From NCBI GenBank assembly GCA_034766995.1, contig CM068313.1, forward strand, positions 5,021,461-5,085,460: a stretch of 64,000 nt of DNA, in the 5' to 3' direction. How positions within the stretch are numbered: position 1 is the stretch's first letter; each line of letters starts with the position of its first letter. The notes below the pieces were generated by a model. It made no database searches. It saw only the letters and a program-made list of their open reading frames with translations, and was not told the DNA's origin. This document shows positions 21,304 to 32,935 of the stretch, in pieces. The DNA comes from Acanthacorydalis orientalis (Eukaryota > Arthropoda > Insecta > Megaloptera > Corydalidae). The translations under genes were made by a program, and so were the position numbers.

Positions 21304-22414
21304 TATATGACATTTAATTAAGTTGATTTTTAATTTTCTGTGCATTGCATGAATAAATACATAATTTGTCTTTAGCAAGTTTCTAACTAATTTTTTATAT
21401 ACGATGTTTATTCTTGTTAAGATTATTTTTTTTAATATCCAGTTATAAAATGTGTACAAAAGTAATAAAAATGTGTCGGTATGAAATAATTTATAAGTAA
21501 ATCATTTTAATTAAAACTTAAACAAAATACACCCTTACCTTAACATTCTCTAATATATTAACACATTTTCAAACACGTTTAATGAAACACTTACAAAAAC
21601 AATTAGAATTACAAATATTTAATTGTAAAAAAAAAGAATCATACAGATAAATAAACCGCCTTGGAACATATTTTATACGTCCAACTGTACACAAGTTTGT
21701 ATAGAAATGAGGTCGAGCACCTAACAGTTATATAATTCGTACGCCCAAGTTCGATTTCGACTCTTGTGATGTTTGTACAAACTGTAGACACGAATAATGA
21801 ATTCCAATCGTTTACATAACTGCATTTATTCAATACTATTTTGTTTAGTCTGTTACATTTTTCTTCGATTCAATTTCATTCGTATCAGTAAATATTTATT
21901 TATTTGTTTGTTCGTGTCTCGTATTCAAGGTTGCGGAAGCGCAAATAATAGATTGTTGTTTTTGTTTAAGATAATATGTAAACAGATTTAGAAAGTTTAC
22001 ACTTTTTAGATGAGAACCAAATGGCGAATTGAAAACATAAATACATAAATATGTTCCTTAATTATGCAATCAATTTATGTAAATGGATGTTTGTTTATGA
22101 GAAGAAAGAATCACTTTCAACTGATTTGACAATTGTGTATTATCACTTAACGTTAATTATTTCATTTAAAAAAAAATATGTTAACAACGAATGAAAATTA
22201 AATTAATTAAAATTTATCAATACATTAATACATTTAAATAAAATCGAAATATTATAAAATTAAAAATTAACATTTTCTATATTTAATATCCAGACATTAA
22301 CATTTTATTTTTATGAAAAAAATATACTAACAATCATGAGAACGTCTGTGAAATCCGACATCGAAATGTGAATTATACTTTCAGCTCTTTTTAAGATAAA
22401 TTAAACACTAAATA

Positions 22415-23625
22415 TTAAGAAAAAAAATCCTGGATCCAGACAAAATACTATTTATACAGATATATGCCTGTATAATATCATAGTTAGTCTGACCACTGCG
22501 AAAAAAATTCTACGTCCTTAAAAAAGGATTATAAATCGAGATATAGGCTTATTTAGTATCATAAAGTGATCAAATTTTAAGAAAAAATTCTCATGTCCAT
22601 ACCAAAGAATATGTATCGAAATATAGACCTGTTTAATATTATAAACGTCTTTAACTTCGAGGAAAAAAAATCCTGTCTCCACATGAAGGACTATTTGATG
22701 AGATATAAGGCCTATTTAGTACCACAAACTATCTGAAATCAGAAAAAAACCATGTGTCCATAAAAAAGACTATATCCCGATATATAGGCCTGTATAATAT
22801 CACAAACTGTCTGAACATCATGAAAGAAACTCTTAGGTCCATAAAAAGGATTATATGACGATATATGGAGCTGTTTATTGTCACAAATTGCCTAAATTCT
22901 AAGGAAAATTTTTTGTGTCCTTACAAAGAACTATTTATAGAGTTATTGGCTTATTTAGTATTACAGGCTGTCTGAATTTCATGAAAAAAAATTATGTGTA
23001 GAAAAAAAGACTATATGCTGATATATGGACATGCAGAGTATTAAAAATTGTCTTAGTTCTAAGAGAAAAATTCTAAAAAATATTATAAATTTTTTTTTAT
23101 TATTTTATTATAAAAATATTATAATAAAATTATAAAAAATTCTATGCCTATACAAAGAACTATTTATCAAGATATAATTATAACTATTTATCAGACTACC
23201 TGAACTATTAGAAAAAAAATCACGTGTCTAAACAAAAAGTTGTATGTTGAAATATAGGTCGATATAATTTCAAAAAATACCTATAATGTCAGAAAAGAAT
23301 CCTTTTTTCTACACAAAAAGGCTCTCTTTTGATATCTCGGCTTGTATATTCTGAAACACTGTTTGAACTCTGAGAAAAAGAACCCTTTGTGTATACAAAA
23401 GACTATTTATTAAGATATGGATCTGTTTAGCATTATAAACTGGCTCAACTTGTGAGAATAAAAGGTCTGTGTCTATATAAAGGACTATTTGTCAAGATAT
23501 GAGTCTATTTAGTGTCACAGAATGCCTGAACTGGGAGACAAGGAATCTATTTTCATATAAAGGACTTTGTTTCAAGATCTATGGAGTATCACAGAATGCC
23601 TGAACTCAGTAGAAGAACTCATTGT
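22415..23625. repeat. Minisatellite, unit about 80 bp, about 14 diverged copies
   Basis: A consensus such as aggactatttat-gagatata, ggcctgtttagtatcacaaa, ctgtctgaact, gaaaaaaatcctgtgtccat recurs at about 22449, 22529, 22608, 22692, 22770, 22850, 22931 and 23011, and onward to 23610. The spacing is 78-84 bp. Units are diverged, and a short palindromic AT block interrupts the array near 23080-23140. Confidence 0.88.
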
Positions 23626-23829
23626 GTAGATTAATATTAACATAATAAAATATTAATAAATCAAAACATTACATTCTCTTCTGATCAAATCAATCTTTAT
23701 CTACATGAATGCAAAAACAACAAGTTTCTCTTACAAAAAAACTTTTCCGCATTAAAAACATCAAACTTTTACATCATACACGTCTTACAGTATCTTTGTT
23801 GCAGACTCAAACCTAATAATACATGCACG

Positions 23830-24175
23830 AACGAATTATTAAAGGTATAATTGCATTTATACAGTTATCTGATTGTCAACATTTACAATGATTATTTTGT
23901 GTAAACGCATACCTATTCCACTATTATATATTTATGTCGCATACACAGATATGTAATTATGTGCGTACAATAACGATTATTCTTTAATGAATGTAAAATC
24001 ATGCATGCAGTTTAGAATCACATATGTGTGTTCGCACCTGCACGTAATTATGAACTGAAATAATCTCCCGAGAAAGTTAATTATTCATTTTCACGTTTAG
24101 GAGTCGTTAACGTTTTATCAGGTGCAAATATAATAAAGTTTCGTTTCTAGGTGGCAATTCGAAACTCATTTTGGT
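23830..24175. promoter_or_regulatory. Non-repetitive patch with clustered homeodomain-type words
   Basis: Unlike the repeats around it, this stretch has no visible repeat origin. It contains cgtaattatg, gttaattattc, atgtaattatgtg, caggtgcaaatataataaag and cacctgcacg. Developmental enhancers often look like this. The inference is weak without cross-species conservation. Confidence 0.25.
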
Positions 24176-24529
24176 CCATGTACGGTATCAATAATTTAAA
24201 TATGAACATGATAGAGAGTATGATTTTCATATGAGTTTTATTTACTATTTTTAAATAAAACTGAATTAAAAAATAAAATAGATAAAAAAGTATACATTTG
24301 TATTAAATTTGAATATTTCTACCACCTATTTAATAGAAAAAGTATTGTGTTAACTGAATATTATTTAAACTTATACAAATTTTAAAAAGTAGACGACATT
24401 TAACACAATTATAGATTTTTAGTCTTGATATAATGTTAAAATGTGTAACAATTTTTTTTATTCTAAAGCTTCAGTGACTACAATTCTTTGAATAAATTTC
24501 TTATCAGTTTTACACTGAAATCGTATACA

Positions 24530-24830
24530 CTCCTTCGTTGCATACCGTCAAACAGAACACTGATCCATGTACTGATATCAGCCAATCAGATAGTAGATCT
24601 CATGATCACCATCAGTCAATCAGAACAGGAATAAAAGTGATTACATGGCGATGATAACGGTTTTGATGTTTATTTATAGAGATAAATTAAAAATTAATGA
24701 TATTATAAACGCGTTGCACACCGTAAAACAGAACACTGATCATGTATTGATATCAACCAATCAGAACGGAGACCGTACGACCGATATTAACCAATCAGAA
24801 CACGAATAAAAATCACTGAGAACGAGAAGA
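24530..24830. repeat. Direct repeat pair with CCAATCAGA words
   Basis: acagaacactgatc-atgta-tgatatca-ccaatcaga occurs at about 24550 and 24728, about 180 bp apart, each followed by a second caatcagaac and a gaataaaa tail. That gives four CCAATCAG-like words in 280 bp. It may be a small tandem duplication or two satellite units. Confidence 0.7.
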
Positions 24831-24925
24831 ACCCATTTTTGTTTATAGAAAGATATTAATCCTATTGAAATGCATACAAGCAACAATCAAAAACGATCAA
24901 TAATCATTTATTGAATATTACTCGA

Positions 24926-25160
24926 TCAGGAACATTTATTTTGATTCGTGAGGCGTGAGAAATTTTCATTCATGAAACGTATATTTGCATTTCCTCTTGC
25001 ATCCGTCGACATCCAACAACAACTTGTTTCAAAAACCACTGAACTAGATCGTTTGAATATACAAATTGTACAAAACGAATAACTAATTAATCTGTTTCGT
25101 TTGTAAATCGTATCACTTACAACAGACACATTGTATCTCACAGCCAATTCTGAAGACAAT
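24926..25160 (-). pseudogene. Possible pogo/Tigger-like transposase N-terminal relic
   Basis: On minus, S-S-E-L-A-V-R-Y-N-V-S-V-V-S-D-T-I-Y-K-R resembles the CENP-B/pogo HTH text E-L-A-x-x-Y-N-V-S-x-x-T-I-x-x-I-x-K. After a frameshift, NDLVQWFLKQ resembles the L-x-x-W-F-x-Q-x-R block of the same family. The match is short, and chance resemblance cannot be excluded. Confidence 0.4.
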
Positions 25161-25277
25161 TATTTTATTCTAATTAAAATGTATATAAGGCAACATCGTC
25201 CACATTACGTTTAAATTTTATATCTCCATTCGCTCCTATTACAGATTTCACAAATATAATAACAATAATATACACAC

Positions 25278-25280
<3 letters not shown>

Positions 25281-25320
<40 letters not shown>
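25281..25320. repeat. (TA)n microsatellite
   Basis: A perfect TA run. A shorter one lies at 25618-25636. Confidence 0.96.
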
Positions 25321-25323
<3 letters not shown>

Positions 25324-25639
25324 TTTCACACGTTTTCAAATGTTCCGTGTTATGTGTTTAAGCTTTTAGTTAAAAGGTCGTAATTTCATCAGCGCTAAAT
25401 TGCTAAACGCTCAACACTGAGAACAAGTATAGAATAGCAGACAGGCTGGCTGAAAGCGGGGGAGAGACTTAACACTTAGCATATAGTACAATATTGAAGA
25501 AATCGCTCTTCGTCAGAGCGTCAAAATGCAAGTTTATTGTTAATTAAAGTATAAGTTATGTACGTTAGTTACATGTCGAGTATCACCGATGAATATCGTT
25601 TTATATTTTGCATCAAATTATATATATATATATATAGGA

Positions 25640-25990
25640 GTTTTCAAAAATTCGTAGAAGTGATATATAGATGGCGTTGGGGAGACTTGAATGTATTTTT
25701 TCCTTGAAGTGGCATCCTTGATTATTGGTTTATAAAAAATTGAGCGTAAACGTCTCTTAATTTAGCTTTGAAAGCAATTTAAATAAGATGTGTTTGGGTA
25801 TTTTCGTGAAATGGATAAATTGAAATATCGTGCGGTTATTGAATGTTGTTTTAGATTGTATCAATATTATTAAATTTTTTGAAAAAATGCGTAGTGTGTA
25901 TGGTGACTCCTCTTCAACATATGCCACGGTGGCAATATGGGCTGCTGAATTTAGAAGAGGCAGAATATCCATCGAAGATGACTCGTTTAC
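25640..25990 (+). mobile_element. Mariner-like N-terminal relic (HTH with YGDSS motif)
   Basis: A frame from an ATG at 25811 gives MDKLKYRAVIECCF, then VYGDSSSTYATVAIWAAEFR and RGRISIEDDSF. These are the two N-terminal HTH blocks of mariner-like transposases (family text VYG-S-PS-ATV--W-AEF--GR-S-EDD). Some codons between the blocks are frameshifted. Homology stops at 25990, where an unrelated direct repeat starts. The leader from 25640 resembles a 5' end. No DDE domain follows. Confidence 0.75.
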
Positions 25991-26100
25991 ACAATCTAAT
26001 ATTTTATAAATATTGCAAAACATTAAAATTTGATCTCTTGCCTAAAAATGATGTAAATTATATTGAATATTCTATGAATATATAAACTAAAAAACGTTTA
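25991..26100. repeat. Direct repeat copy A (partner 26402-26530)
   Basis: acaatctaatattttataaa followed by cattaaaatt-gatct and cctaaaaatgat recurs 411 bp downstream in the same orientation with a few differences. Copy A begins exactly where the mariner homology ends, so the mariner relic may have inserted next to, or recombined at, this repeat. Confidence 0.7.
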
Positions 26101-26401
26101 TTTTTTACAAAAATATTTTTATAAAAATTCTTTCTAACTGAATAATTAAATAATTTAAAGTACAAAATATACATTTTCAACAAAAAATATCAAGTTGCAG
26201 ACCAAAAACTCTTTTTTAAGTTCAATGGCAAAACTAATTTTTAAGTTTGATGGCGAAAATGACTCAAATTGTCGACTCAAAATCAAATATTTTTAAATAT
26301 TAATTCCAAATGATTAAAATATGTATTACTGATGAATTATTTATTTAACAAACTAAATATCTTTTTTAATAAATAAATGTATTTATGAAAAAGACATTTC
26401 T

Positions 26402-26530
26402 ACAATCTAATATTTTATAAATATTCCAAACATTAAAATTCGATCTTCTACCTAAAAATGATAGAAAATATATTGGATTTTTATATGAATATATAAACGG
26501 AGAAAAGTATATTTTTGATAAAAATATATA
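26402..26530. repeat. Direct repeat copy B
   Basis: Second copy of the segment at 25991-26100, with gaatatataaac at the same relative place. Overlapping frames are not meaningful. Confidence 0.7.
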
Positions 26531-26599
26531 AATATACAGGATTTTCAAGTAAGAATTAGACAAAACTGAATTTAACCACAATGGGGTAGAAGTTGTTCT

Positions 26600-29060
26600 T
26601 TTAAAGAAACAAATCGATTATAAATAAATAAACAGGGAAAATTATAACTAGATAATATAAATAATTTTAGAAAAGATAATTATCTGTACGATAAAAAATA
26701 TGGTTTTTATTATAGATTTTAGTTAAAAAATAATGATTACAATTCTTGTATTCAATTAAAATACTGCAGTTGCTTCGAAAACTGCATTCACAACTTTCTT
26801 GAATGGATTTGTCTTAGAGATTGGATCAACCTGAGGCAAAAGGGAAAACACTGCATACTTTGATACATATTATATATTCAAGAATTCACTCTACTGAGAA
26901 GAAAAAAACTTGCTAAGTAAGTCAGTTGGTCTAGAGCGGTCTTACCGACGACGGTTTTTCAACGTTCGCCGAAGAGTGTTAAAACATACGTGAGATGCCT
27001 GTTCAAGTATAAATAAATTGATTTTCATACCAGCTTATCGTGCATCCGATGCATATATTCACATCGGCACAATAACAACGTTTCGATTTCACAGATTCGA
27101 CTCAATAGTGTTCTTTTTCTCCCGAATAGATGAACGGTTTTAAATGCAATCGCGTCAGGAATATTAATATGATATCTAATTTACTATAAAATTTCTATAG
27201 ATAGTACGGACTAATGGAGTCGATTATTCATACGTTACACGTTCCTCACTCGGTTTTATTACGACAAGACGGGAAAGAAAACGAAGAACCGTACACATTT
27301 TAACCGCTTCGCATAAAACAGTTTAAAATAACGTCGTAAAAAATGAGAAGTACGTTATAAAATTTCAAGGAACGCTACTATAGAACGTATTACTATATTG
27401 TTCTCATCATCCGCGTTACGTTGCTGCTATTATTTATATTACATGAATAAAATATGTAGTTTTAGTTAAAATAGACTACATGTTAAGGCACTGAAGTCGT
27501 TTGCGAACGGTGGATGTACTCACATCTTGTCCGCTTGTTAAATTTTCTCTACACTCATTACTTACACTAATTGACGATCTATCTTTCCCATCTTACTTTT
27601 TCTTGTTTCATCTACATTGTAACAGACACAGACACACACACAAACACAAACAACGTTCTGAATAAGACAGTCGATTTTCAGACTGAATTAAAATGAAAAA
27701 ACTCTAAAAACAAGTATTCTTTATTTAATTTTCTCTAACAGTATAGTTTTTTTTTATAATTATTTAATAAGTTTAAATTCCATTAATGTCTCGAAGATGT
27801 TGAAAAATAACACAAAATTATTAGCTTGTTTGTAAAAAATATTTCTGAGGTACGTCTCGACTGGTGGTTTTTTTCCTTTCAGATCGTTTGAATGTCTGTT
27901 TTTCATTACTAGTTTCAGCACGTGTCATCTTTAGGTATATATTAAAGTCTTCAGCATATACTTGAAGATAGTTTGAGCATAGAAACTAGTAGTGGATAAT
28001 AAATCCACGAATAAATACTCATGTGATATAAAAGAATAACCAGGACAGTGTATTAACGGAATCGCAGGTACAAAAACATATAATTATGATTTTAATATTT
28101 TAAATAGTTTTACAAATCTGTCTGTATTTGTTTTAAGTATAATTGGACAAGTATTTAAACTGATTTTAATAAAAACTCAGTAAGTGGTCTAAAGGACAAA
28201 AATTGAAAAGAAGATTAGTAATAACGATTATGGATCGTAAATGATTATTTTGAGAATCTTGACACATCGTCCTATCAGTGTGGCATAACAGCTCTAGAAC
28301 ATCGATGAGAAAAGTGTATCGAGCTAAATGGTAATTATGTTCAGAAATAAATGAAAATCAATCTAAAAAAATGTTTTTTTCTTATTCTGGCCTGGAACTT
28401 TTCACCCTACCCTCGTAATTTATTTTTTCACTCCACAATTTTTTTTCTGTACAAAAATATTCACTTAATAAAGCAATAAACCGTTATCTCTATGATATAC
28501 GCAGTTTCCATTTTCAAAAACGAAAAGAAAATAAAGTCTTTTCATATGCTTGAATCTTTAGCTTGTATAACTTCTATGAACATATTAATTGAAAAATAAA
28601 ACAGAACACCAATCTGTAGAGCGTACTGAATATTACCTAGTGTAACAATGGAGTAGTTCTATTCCGATTAATAATGTTATATTTGAGTTATAAAAGTTCT
28701 CGTCGACAATTTAATAAAATTGTCTATTACTTTACAACAAGAATATCTTTTAAAATTTAAATAAAAATGTAAAATATTTCAATATAAAATCATAAATACA
28801 ATATTGTTCCTTTATAAAGTCTCATGATACCGTATATATGCACTTATTGAGATTTTATGACATCATATGCACTTTAGTTGGCGATTTTGTATTTTCATTA
28901 AAAGAGATTTGAGATTTATAGTTCTTTATTGAAACGAGTTTCATTAAAAGATTAATGAAGAGACATCAGTCGTCAAAAATACAAGAATTGTGTTTTAAAT
29001 ACTCGGATTATTTATTATGGACGAAATGAATGAATAAGTATAAATGGAATATTTATTTTA
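26600..29060. other. Long non-repetitive AT-rich stretch, no gene recognised
   Basis: I see no open frame above 60 codons and no transposon signature. The part 27000-27420 is richer in CpG (cgttacacgttcctcactcg near 27235, gtcgattattcatacg). A string near 26930-26990 (cagttggtctagagcggtct) resembles a tRNA A box but has no B box. This stretch may be intronic or intergenic unique DNA. Confidence 0.4.
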
Positions 29061-29067
29061 GTACTGA

Positions 29068-29592
29068 TCTATTAGGTCCATGTAAAAGTTTTAGTCTTTT
29101 CTCAGCACTCTGGCCCAACTATTCGAAATTAGAATAACTTCTCGCGTTTCTGAACAGTTGGTATCGAAGTCTGCGAAATGTCATATGCCATGATTTTATG
29201 ATAAACATAACCTCACTAAACAGTACTGATGGGTTATGAAAATCTATTTATTCGACACTGTATTCGATACGAGTTTCGGCAAGGTAAAAAAGCCATTAAA
29301 GCATGCAAATCAATTGGCACTATAATACTACCATTTGTTTCATTCATTGCAAAACATTTTGAATAGTAAAACCTTCACTACTGATGAGGATATCAAATCG
29401 TTCTTGGAACTGTTTTTTGCCGAAAAAGATAAGAACATTTTTGAACGCGAAATCATGAAGTTCTCTGAAGGATGGCAAAAGATAATTGAACAAAATGGAC
29501 AATATACTGTTTAATAAAGTTTTTGTTTCCCATGAAAAATTCGCCTTTCATTTATATAGAGAAAACGTAATTACTTTTTGGTCAACCCTATA
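29068..29592 (+). mobile_element. Internally deleted mariner, mellifera-like ends
   Basis: The 5' end is ttaggtccatgtaaaagttt near 29070. The 3' end is cgtaattactttttggtcaa near 29568, its reversed counterpart. An N-terminal piece near 29245-29320 gives Y-S-I-R-V-S-A-R-x-K-S in shifted frames. A C-terminal piece gives DEDIKSFLELFFAEKDKN and GWQKIIEQNGQYTV before a stop at about 29513. The whole DDE core is absent, leaving about 525 bp. Confidence 0.78.
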
Positions 29593-29594
29593 TA

Positions 29595-29629
<35 letters not shown>
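29585..29629. repeat. (TA)n microsatellite at mariner end
   Basis: A TA run with one ttta interruption directly follows the mariner 3' end. Confidence 0.95.
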
Positions 29630-29632
<3 letters not shown>

Positions 29633-29639
29633 TAAATGT

Positions 29640-30255
29640 AAATATGTATGTATGAATACAATAAATAAATTGTATACACGCATATAGTCAATTTTTCAGG
29701 GATATAGAAAACCGAAGCTCTTTAATAAAATGTCAAAAAAGGAATAAGTCTTCAAAGAAAAATTCAAAGACATGTTTCTCAACAGTGAACATTATAAAAG
29801 CTCTACATTTTTGTGTCCTGCTCTGAATGAATTCATACAAATATAGCTTCATTTTTGTTGTTACGTACGTATCTGAAGAATAAAATTCGGTCGGTTGTGT
29901 ATGTATGTATGTATGTGAGTGTATGCGTGTGTATGAGCATTCGTGGAAGACTCGACGCAGGTAAATATTGATTTGTCATTTTTAAATGTCAATATGTATG
30001 ATAAAAAAAATTATAATAAATATATTTTCGTTGAACTTCATTAGTTTTCGTTTTAAATGAATGTTTATCGCGAGTGAGTCGATTCCGTACGCTCGATGTT
30101 CGATTCTCGACGACGGCGCCTTTTTTTCAATGGGATAAATACGATTTATTGCGAGTGCTTTGAATTACTTTCATTTTATTTGTAAAAGCTTTCGCTGTGA
30201 AATCAATAAGAAGAGAAGAGATGTACATTTAAATTTAAAACGAAACTTGATTTCT
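29640..30255. other. Spacer with one CpG-rich spot, no gene recognised
   Basis: A gtatgtatgtatgtatg stretch lies near 29900. The 30065-30125 spot is CpG-rich and includes gttcgattctcg followed by a T run, like a tRNA B box and pol III terminator. No A box is visible upstream. Confidence 0.35.
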
Positions 30256-30258
30256 TAC

Positions 30259-30276
30259 ATACACACACACACACCA

Positions 30277-30332
<56 letters not shown>
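30259..30332. repeat. (AC)n then (AT)n compound microsatellite
   Basis: About 20 AC units with one caac break, then about 16 AT units. Confidence 0.97.
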
Positions 30333-30335
<3 letters not shown>

Positions 30336-30519
30336 CTTATATATTTTCTTAACATTATATTTTATTTTTTGTATAAAAAATTGAAAGCGTATAGTAAATT
30401 GAAATTTGTACTCAATAAACATTGTAAAAAAAATGATTTGATTTAAAATTGATAAAAGTGGTTGGAAAATTATTAAAAAATAAAAAGCAAGTTCTTTGAA
30501 TAAAATTTGGTATTGCTTT

Positions 30520-30535
30520 TCAATATATATATATA

Positions 30536-30575
<40 letters not shown>

Positions 30576-30596
30576 TATATATATATATATACATAC

Positions 30597-30634
<38 letters not shown>

Positions 30635-30675
30635 GTATATGTATATATATATATTTATATGTATATATATATATA

Positions 30676-30715
<40 letters not shown>

Positions 30716-30737
30716 TATATATATATATATTGAAAAG
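30520..30737. repeat. 218-bp interrupted (TA)n tract with palindromic ends
   Basis: TA repeats are broken by regular gtac, acatac and gtatatg steps. The edges cttttcaatatat (about 30517) and atatattgaaaag (about 30728) are inverted copies, so the whole tract can fold on itself. Frames of 73-163 codons across it are artefacts. Confidence 0.93.
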
Positions 30738-30759
30738 AAAGAACAATAGATGGAAAAAC

Positions 30760-31420
30760 TGAAGATGAACATGTCATGCAATAGAAATAATTTTTACACG
30801 TTCTCTCACGTTGTATAACTGGTTTCATCTTCAGAATTGAATGATACTGGAATATTCTACCATTATTTCTTTTCACCAGGTTTTAATATTATAGAAATTG
30901 TTTGACGGTAGCTATCAGTGGTATTTATGACAACTGTTGGTAGTATGGAAAACAGAGCTTTTAATAAATTCGATTTAGTTTGGGTTTAAATTCATGGCGA
31001 TTTAATTATTAAAAAAATGACACTTTCAAATAGCATTTTCAATATTATGAATCTGAATGATAACTATACACACTATCTATATAATAGAAACCTACATTTC
31101 TTGTCATTTTATCCGCAGGGCAAAGACTAGAAATGATTATCTATGGTGATGCTTTATCAGCTCATAGGTTTCAAGTTTTGTTCTTAAGTATTTTTATGTT
31201 TAAATATATTATGTTGTAAAAACCAATAAACAGTTTTTTTTTTCTTTCTATGTTTCTTTTTATTTTCCCACCAGTTTTGACAGGTTATATACTAGTTGAA
31301 TAATAAAATTTATTTGGAAGATTTCACACGTTTTTTTAATAATAAGAATGAGATGTTGCGTTGATTGTATATAAAAAGAACAGTTTTTGAAAAATCTTCA
31401 TATTTTTATTTCACGGATAT
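30760..31420. other. AT-rich spacer, nothing recognised
   Basis: No gene, no clear repeat. The sequence precedes the piggyBac TTAA site at 31427. Confidence 0.4.
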
Positions 31421-31430
31421 GCAAATTTAA

Positions 31431-32032
31431 CCCTTTGTACTTCAACGACGAGTCTCACTCACCATACCATTCTTTATATCAACCTGAATTTTCTAGGGAT
31501 TAGTAATATTCGTAATTAATTGTTGTATTTTATGTAAACTTATGGAAAAATACAGATATGAACGTACACTCATTCATCTAAAATATGCAAAAATATTGAT
31601 AAATCAAATAAAAGGAGATTTTCAAGAAGACCGTGGGAATTGTGGTTCGACTATTCCCAATAGAAGTATTCGATTAAATGGAAAACTTTATGTGATACTG
31701 ACAGGTAAGATCACATATTGTAAAGTCTGTTCTGGCACAACAGGGAACAACAACAACAAAAAAAGGGAAGAATTGCCAAACAGGATATTTTTGTGACACT
31801 TGTTCCGTAAAACATTGAATGCACCTTGGTGAGTGCCTTGTAAAATATCACAAGAAAGAAAATTATAAAGCTTGAGGTTTAAATATTATATTTCTAAAAT
31901 ATAAAAATATATGAAACGTTCAAGTAAAAAAGTAACCTTCAATTTGAGTATATATGATTTTTTTTATTTTTTCTTTAAAAATATTGTGGAGTTTCTGGTT
32001 CCCTATAAGAAAATAGATTGGAGTGCAAACGG
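31431..32032 (+). mobile_element. Internally deleted piggyBac with C-terminal cysteine domain
   Basis: TTAA target duplications flank it (31427-31430 and 32033-32036). The left terminus, ccctttgtacttc, and the reversed right terminus, ccgtttgcactcc, are piggyBac-type inverted ends. A frame at 31542-31796 carries G-D-F-Q-E-D-R-G-N, then I-R-L-N-G-K-L, then TYCKVC. After a frameshift, YFCDTCSVKH-stop-MHLGEC and KYHKKENYK (to about 31870) complete the C-x2-C...C-x2-C...H...C...H pattern of the piggyBac C-terminal zinc-binding domain. The catalytic DDD core is deleted, leaving 602 bp. Confidence 0.9.
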
Positions 32033-32052
32033 TTAAACTGCTATTCCTCAGC

Positions 32053-32056
<4 letters not shown>

Positions 32057-32097
<41 letters not shown>
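32057..32097. repeat. (TA)n microsatellite
   Basis: A TA run about 25 bp beyond the piggyBac end. Confidence 0.95.
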
Positions 32098-32099
<2 letters not shown>

Positions 32100-32234
32100 C
32101 ATATTTATATATACATACATGAACGAGAAAATATTCTAATTTAAAACACATTCATGCTTAATTCAATCTAAGGGCACAGAACTAATTTGCACTCCTAACA
32201 GTTTTGACACTGATACAAAATTCACAAGAATTTT

Positions 32235-32560
32235 CGTTCATTCCGCCGACCAAATTATTTTTTCTGATCGAAAATTCGTCGTGTACAAGTAAGGGCATCG
32301 AGTTCTTAACCGGCCGGATACATCCAATGTTTTACAATAAAATAAAACCCCGATCAAGTATTCAACATTTCTCAGCACGTTAACGATTTCGAATAAAATA
32401 AAGACACGGTACAGTTCGAAAAAGCGATTGTAAACGATCGAATTTATGATCACGGATCCGATATCCGACGAATAATGTATCGACGGTAGTGGAATCTCGT
32501 TTCGAAACTAATTTAATTGGAAATTAAATTGAAAACGTATAAATTAAAGATCAAACTCAC
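32235..32560. other. GC-richer non-repetitive patch
   Basis: CpG words such as aaccggccggatac near 32309 and ggatccgatatccgacg near 32454 stand out. A 71-codon minus frame (32238-32453) shows no family. It may be regulatory. Confidence 0.25.
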
Positions 32561-32659
32561 GGTAATCATCAATTAATGATACAAACTTAATCAGGCAGTG
32601 AACCGTTTTCGAAATTATAATGCAACCATGCAACAGACATACATTTGAATATATGCACA

Positions 32660-32702
<43 letters not shown>
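32660..32702. repeat. (TA)n(TG)n compound microsatellite
   Basis: About 12 TA units then about 9 TG units. Confidence 0.96.
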
Positions 32703-32703
<1 letters not shown>

Positions 32704-32734
32704 CGATGCGTGGGTGAGTGAGCGAACGTCGATC

Positions 32735-32935
32735 TGCAGTATCAGAAATAACTACTGATAGACACGGCGACGACTGGACGCAACGCACGCCCGTGTGTTA
32801 TGCGTATGACGTAACACGAGCGAATTTCAAATTACATTTTATGGTCATCGCGGCGCAGAACGAAATAAAAGCACTACATAAATTGAATTTATAGTTCGGT
32901 GCGTAATAAAATCAGCCCGCTCTGTTTAAATAAAA
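32735..32935. promoter_or_regulatory. CpG-rich patch with CRE-like and posterior-Hox-like words
   Basis: It contains tatgacgtaacacg (CRE/bZIP-like), cattttatggtcatcgcg (posterior Hox-like tttatgg) and aaataaaa words in non-repetitive CpG-rich sequence. This is inference from motif content only. Confidence 0.27.

Noticed and set aside
26925..26990. tRNA-like cagttggtctagagcggtct
   Set aside because: The D-arm resemblance is good but there is no anticodon or T-arm, so no tRNA can be called.
30065..30130. B-box-like gttcgattctcg followed by a T run
   Set aside because: No A box or tRNA cloverleaf upstream; probably chance in a CpG-rich spot.
30255..30876. Six overlapping frames up to 163 codons
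   Set aside because: All cross the interrupted TA tract and encode I-Y repeats; no real gene.
31440..31520. Donor-like gtgagtgag on minus near 31455
   Set aside because: It lies in the piggyBac terminal region, where gagtctcactcacc-type text is part of the end. The upstream acceptor is weak.
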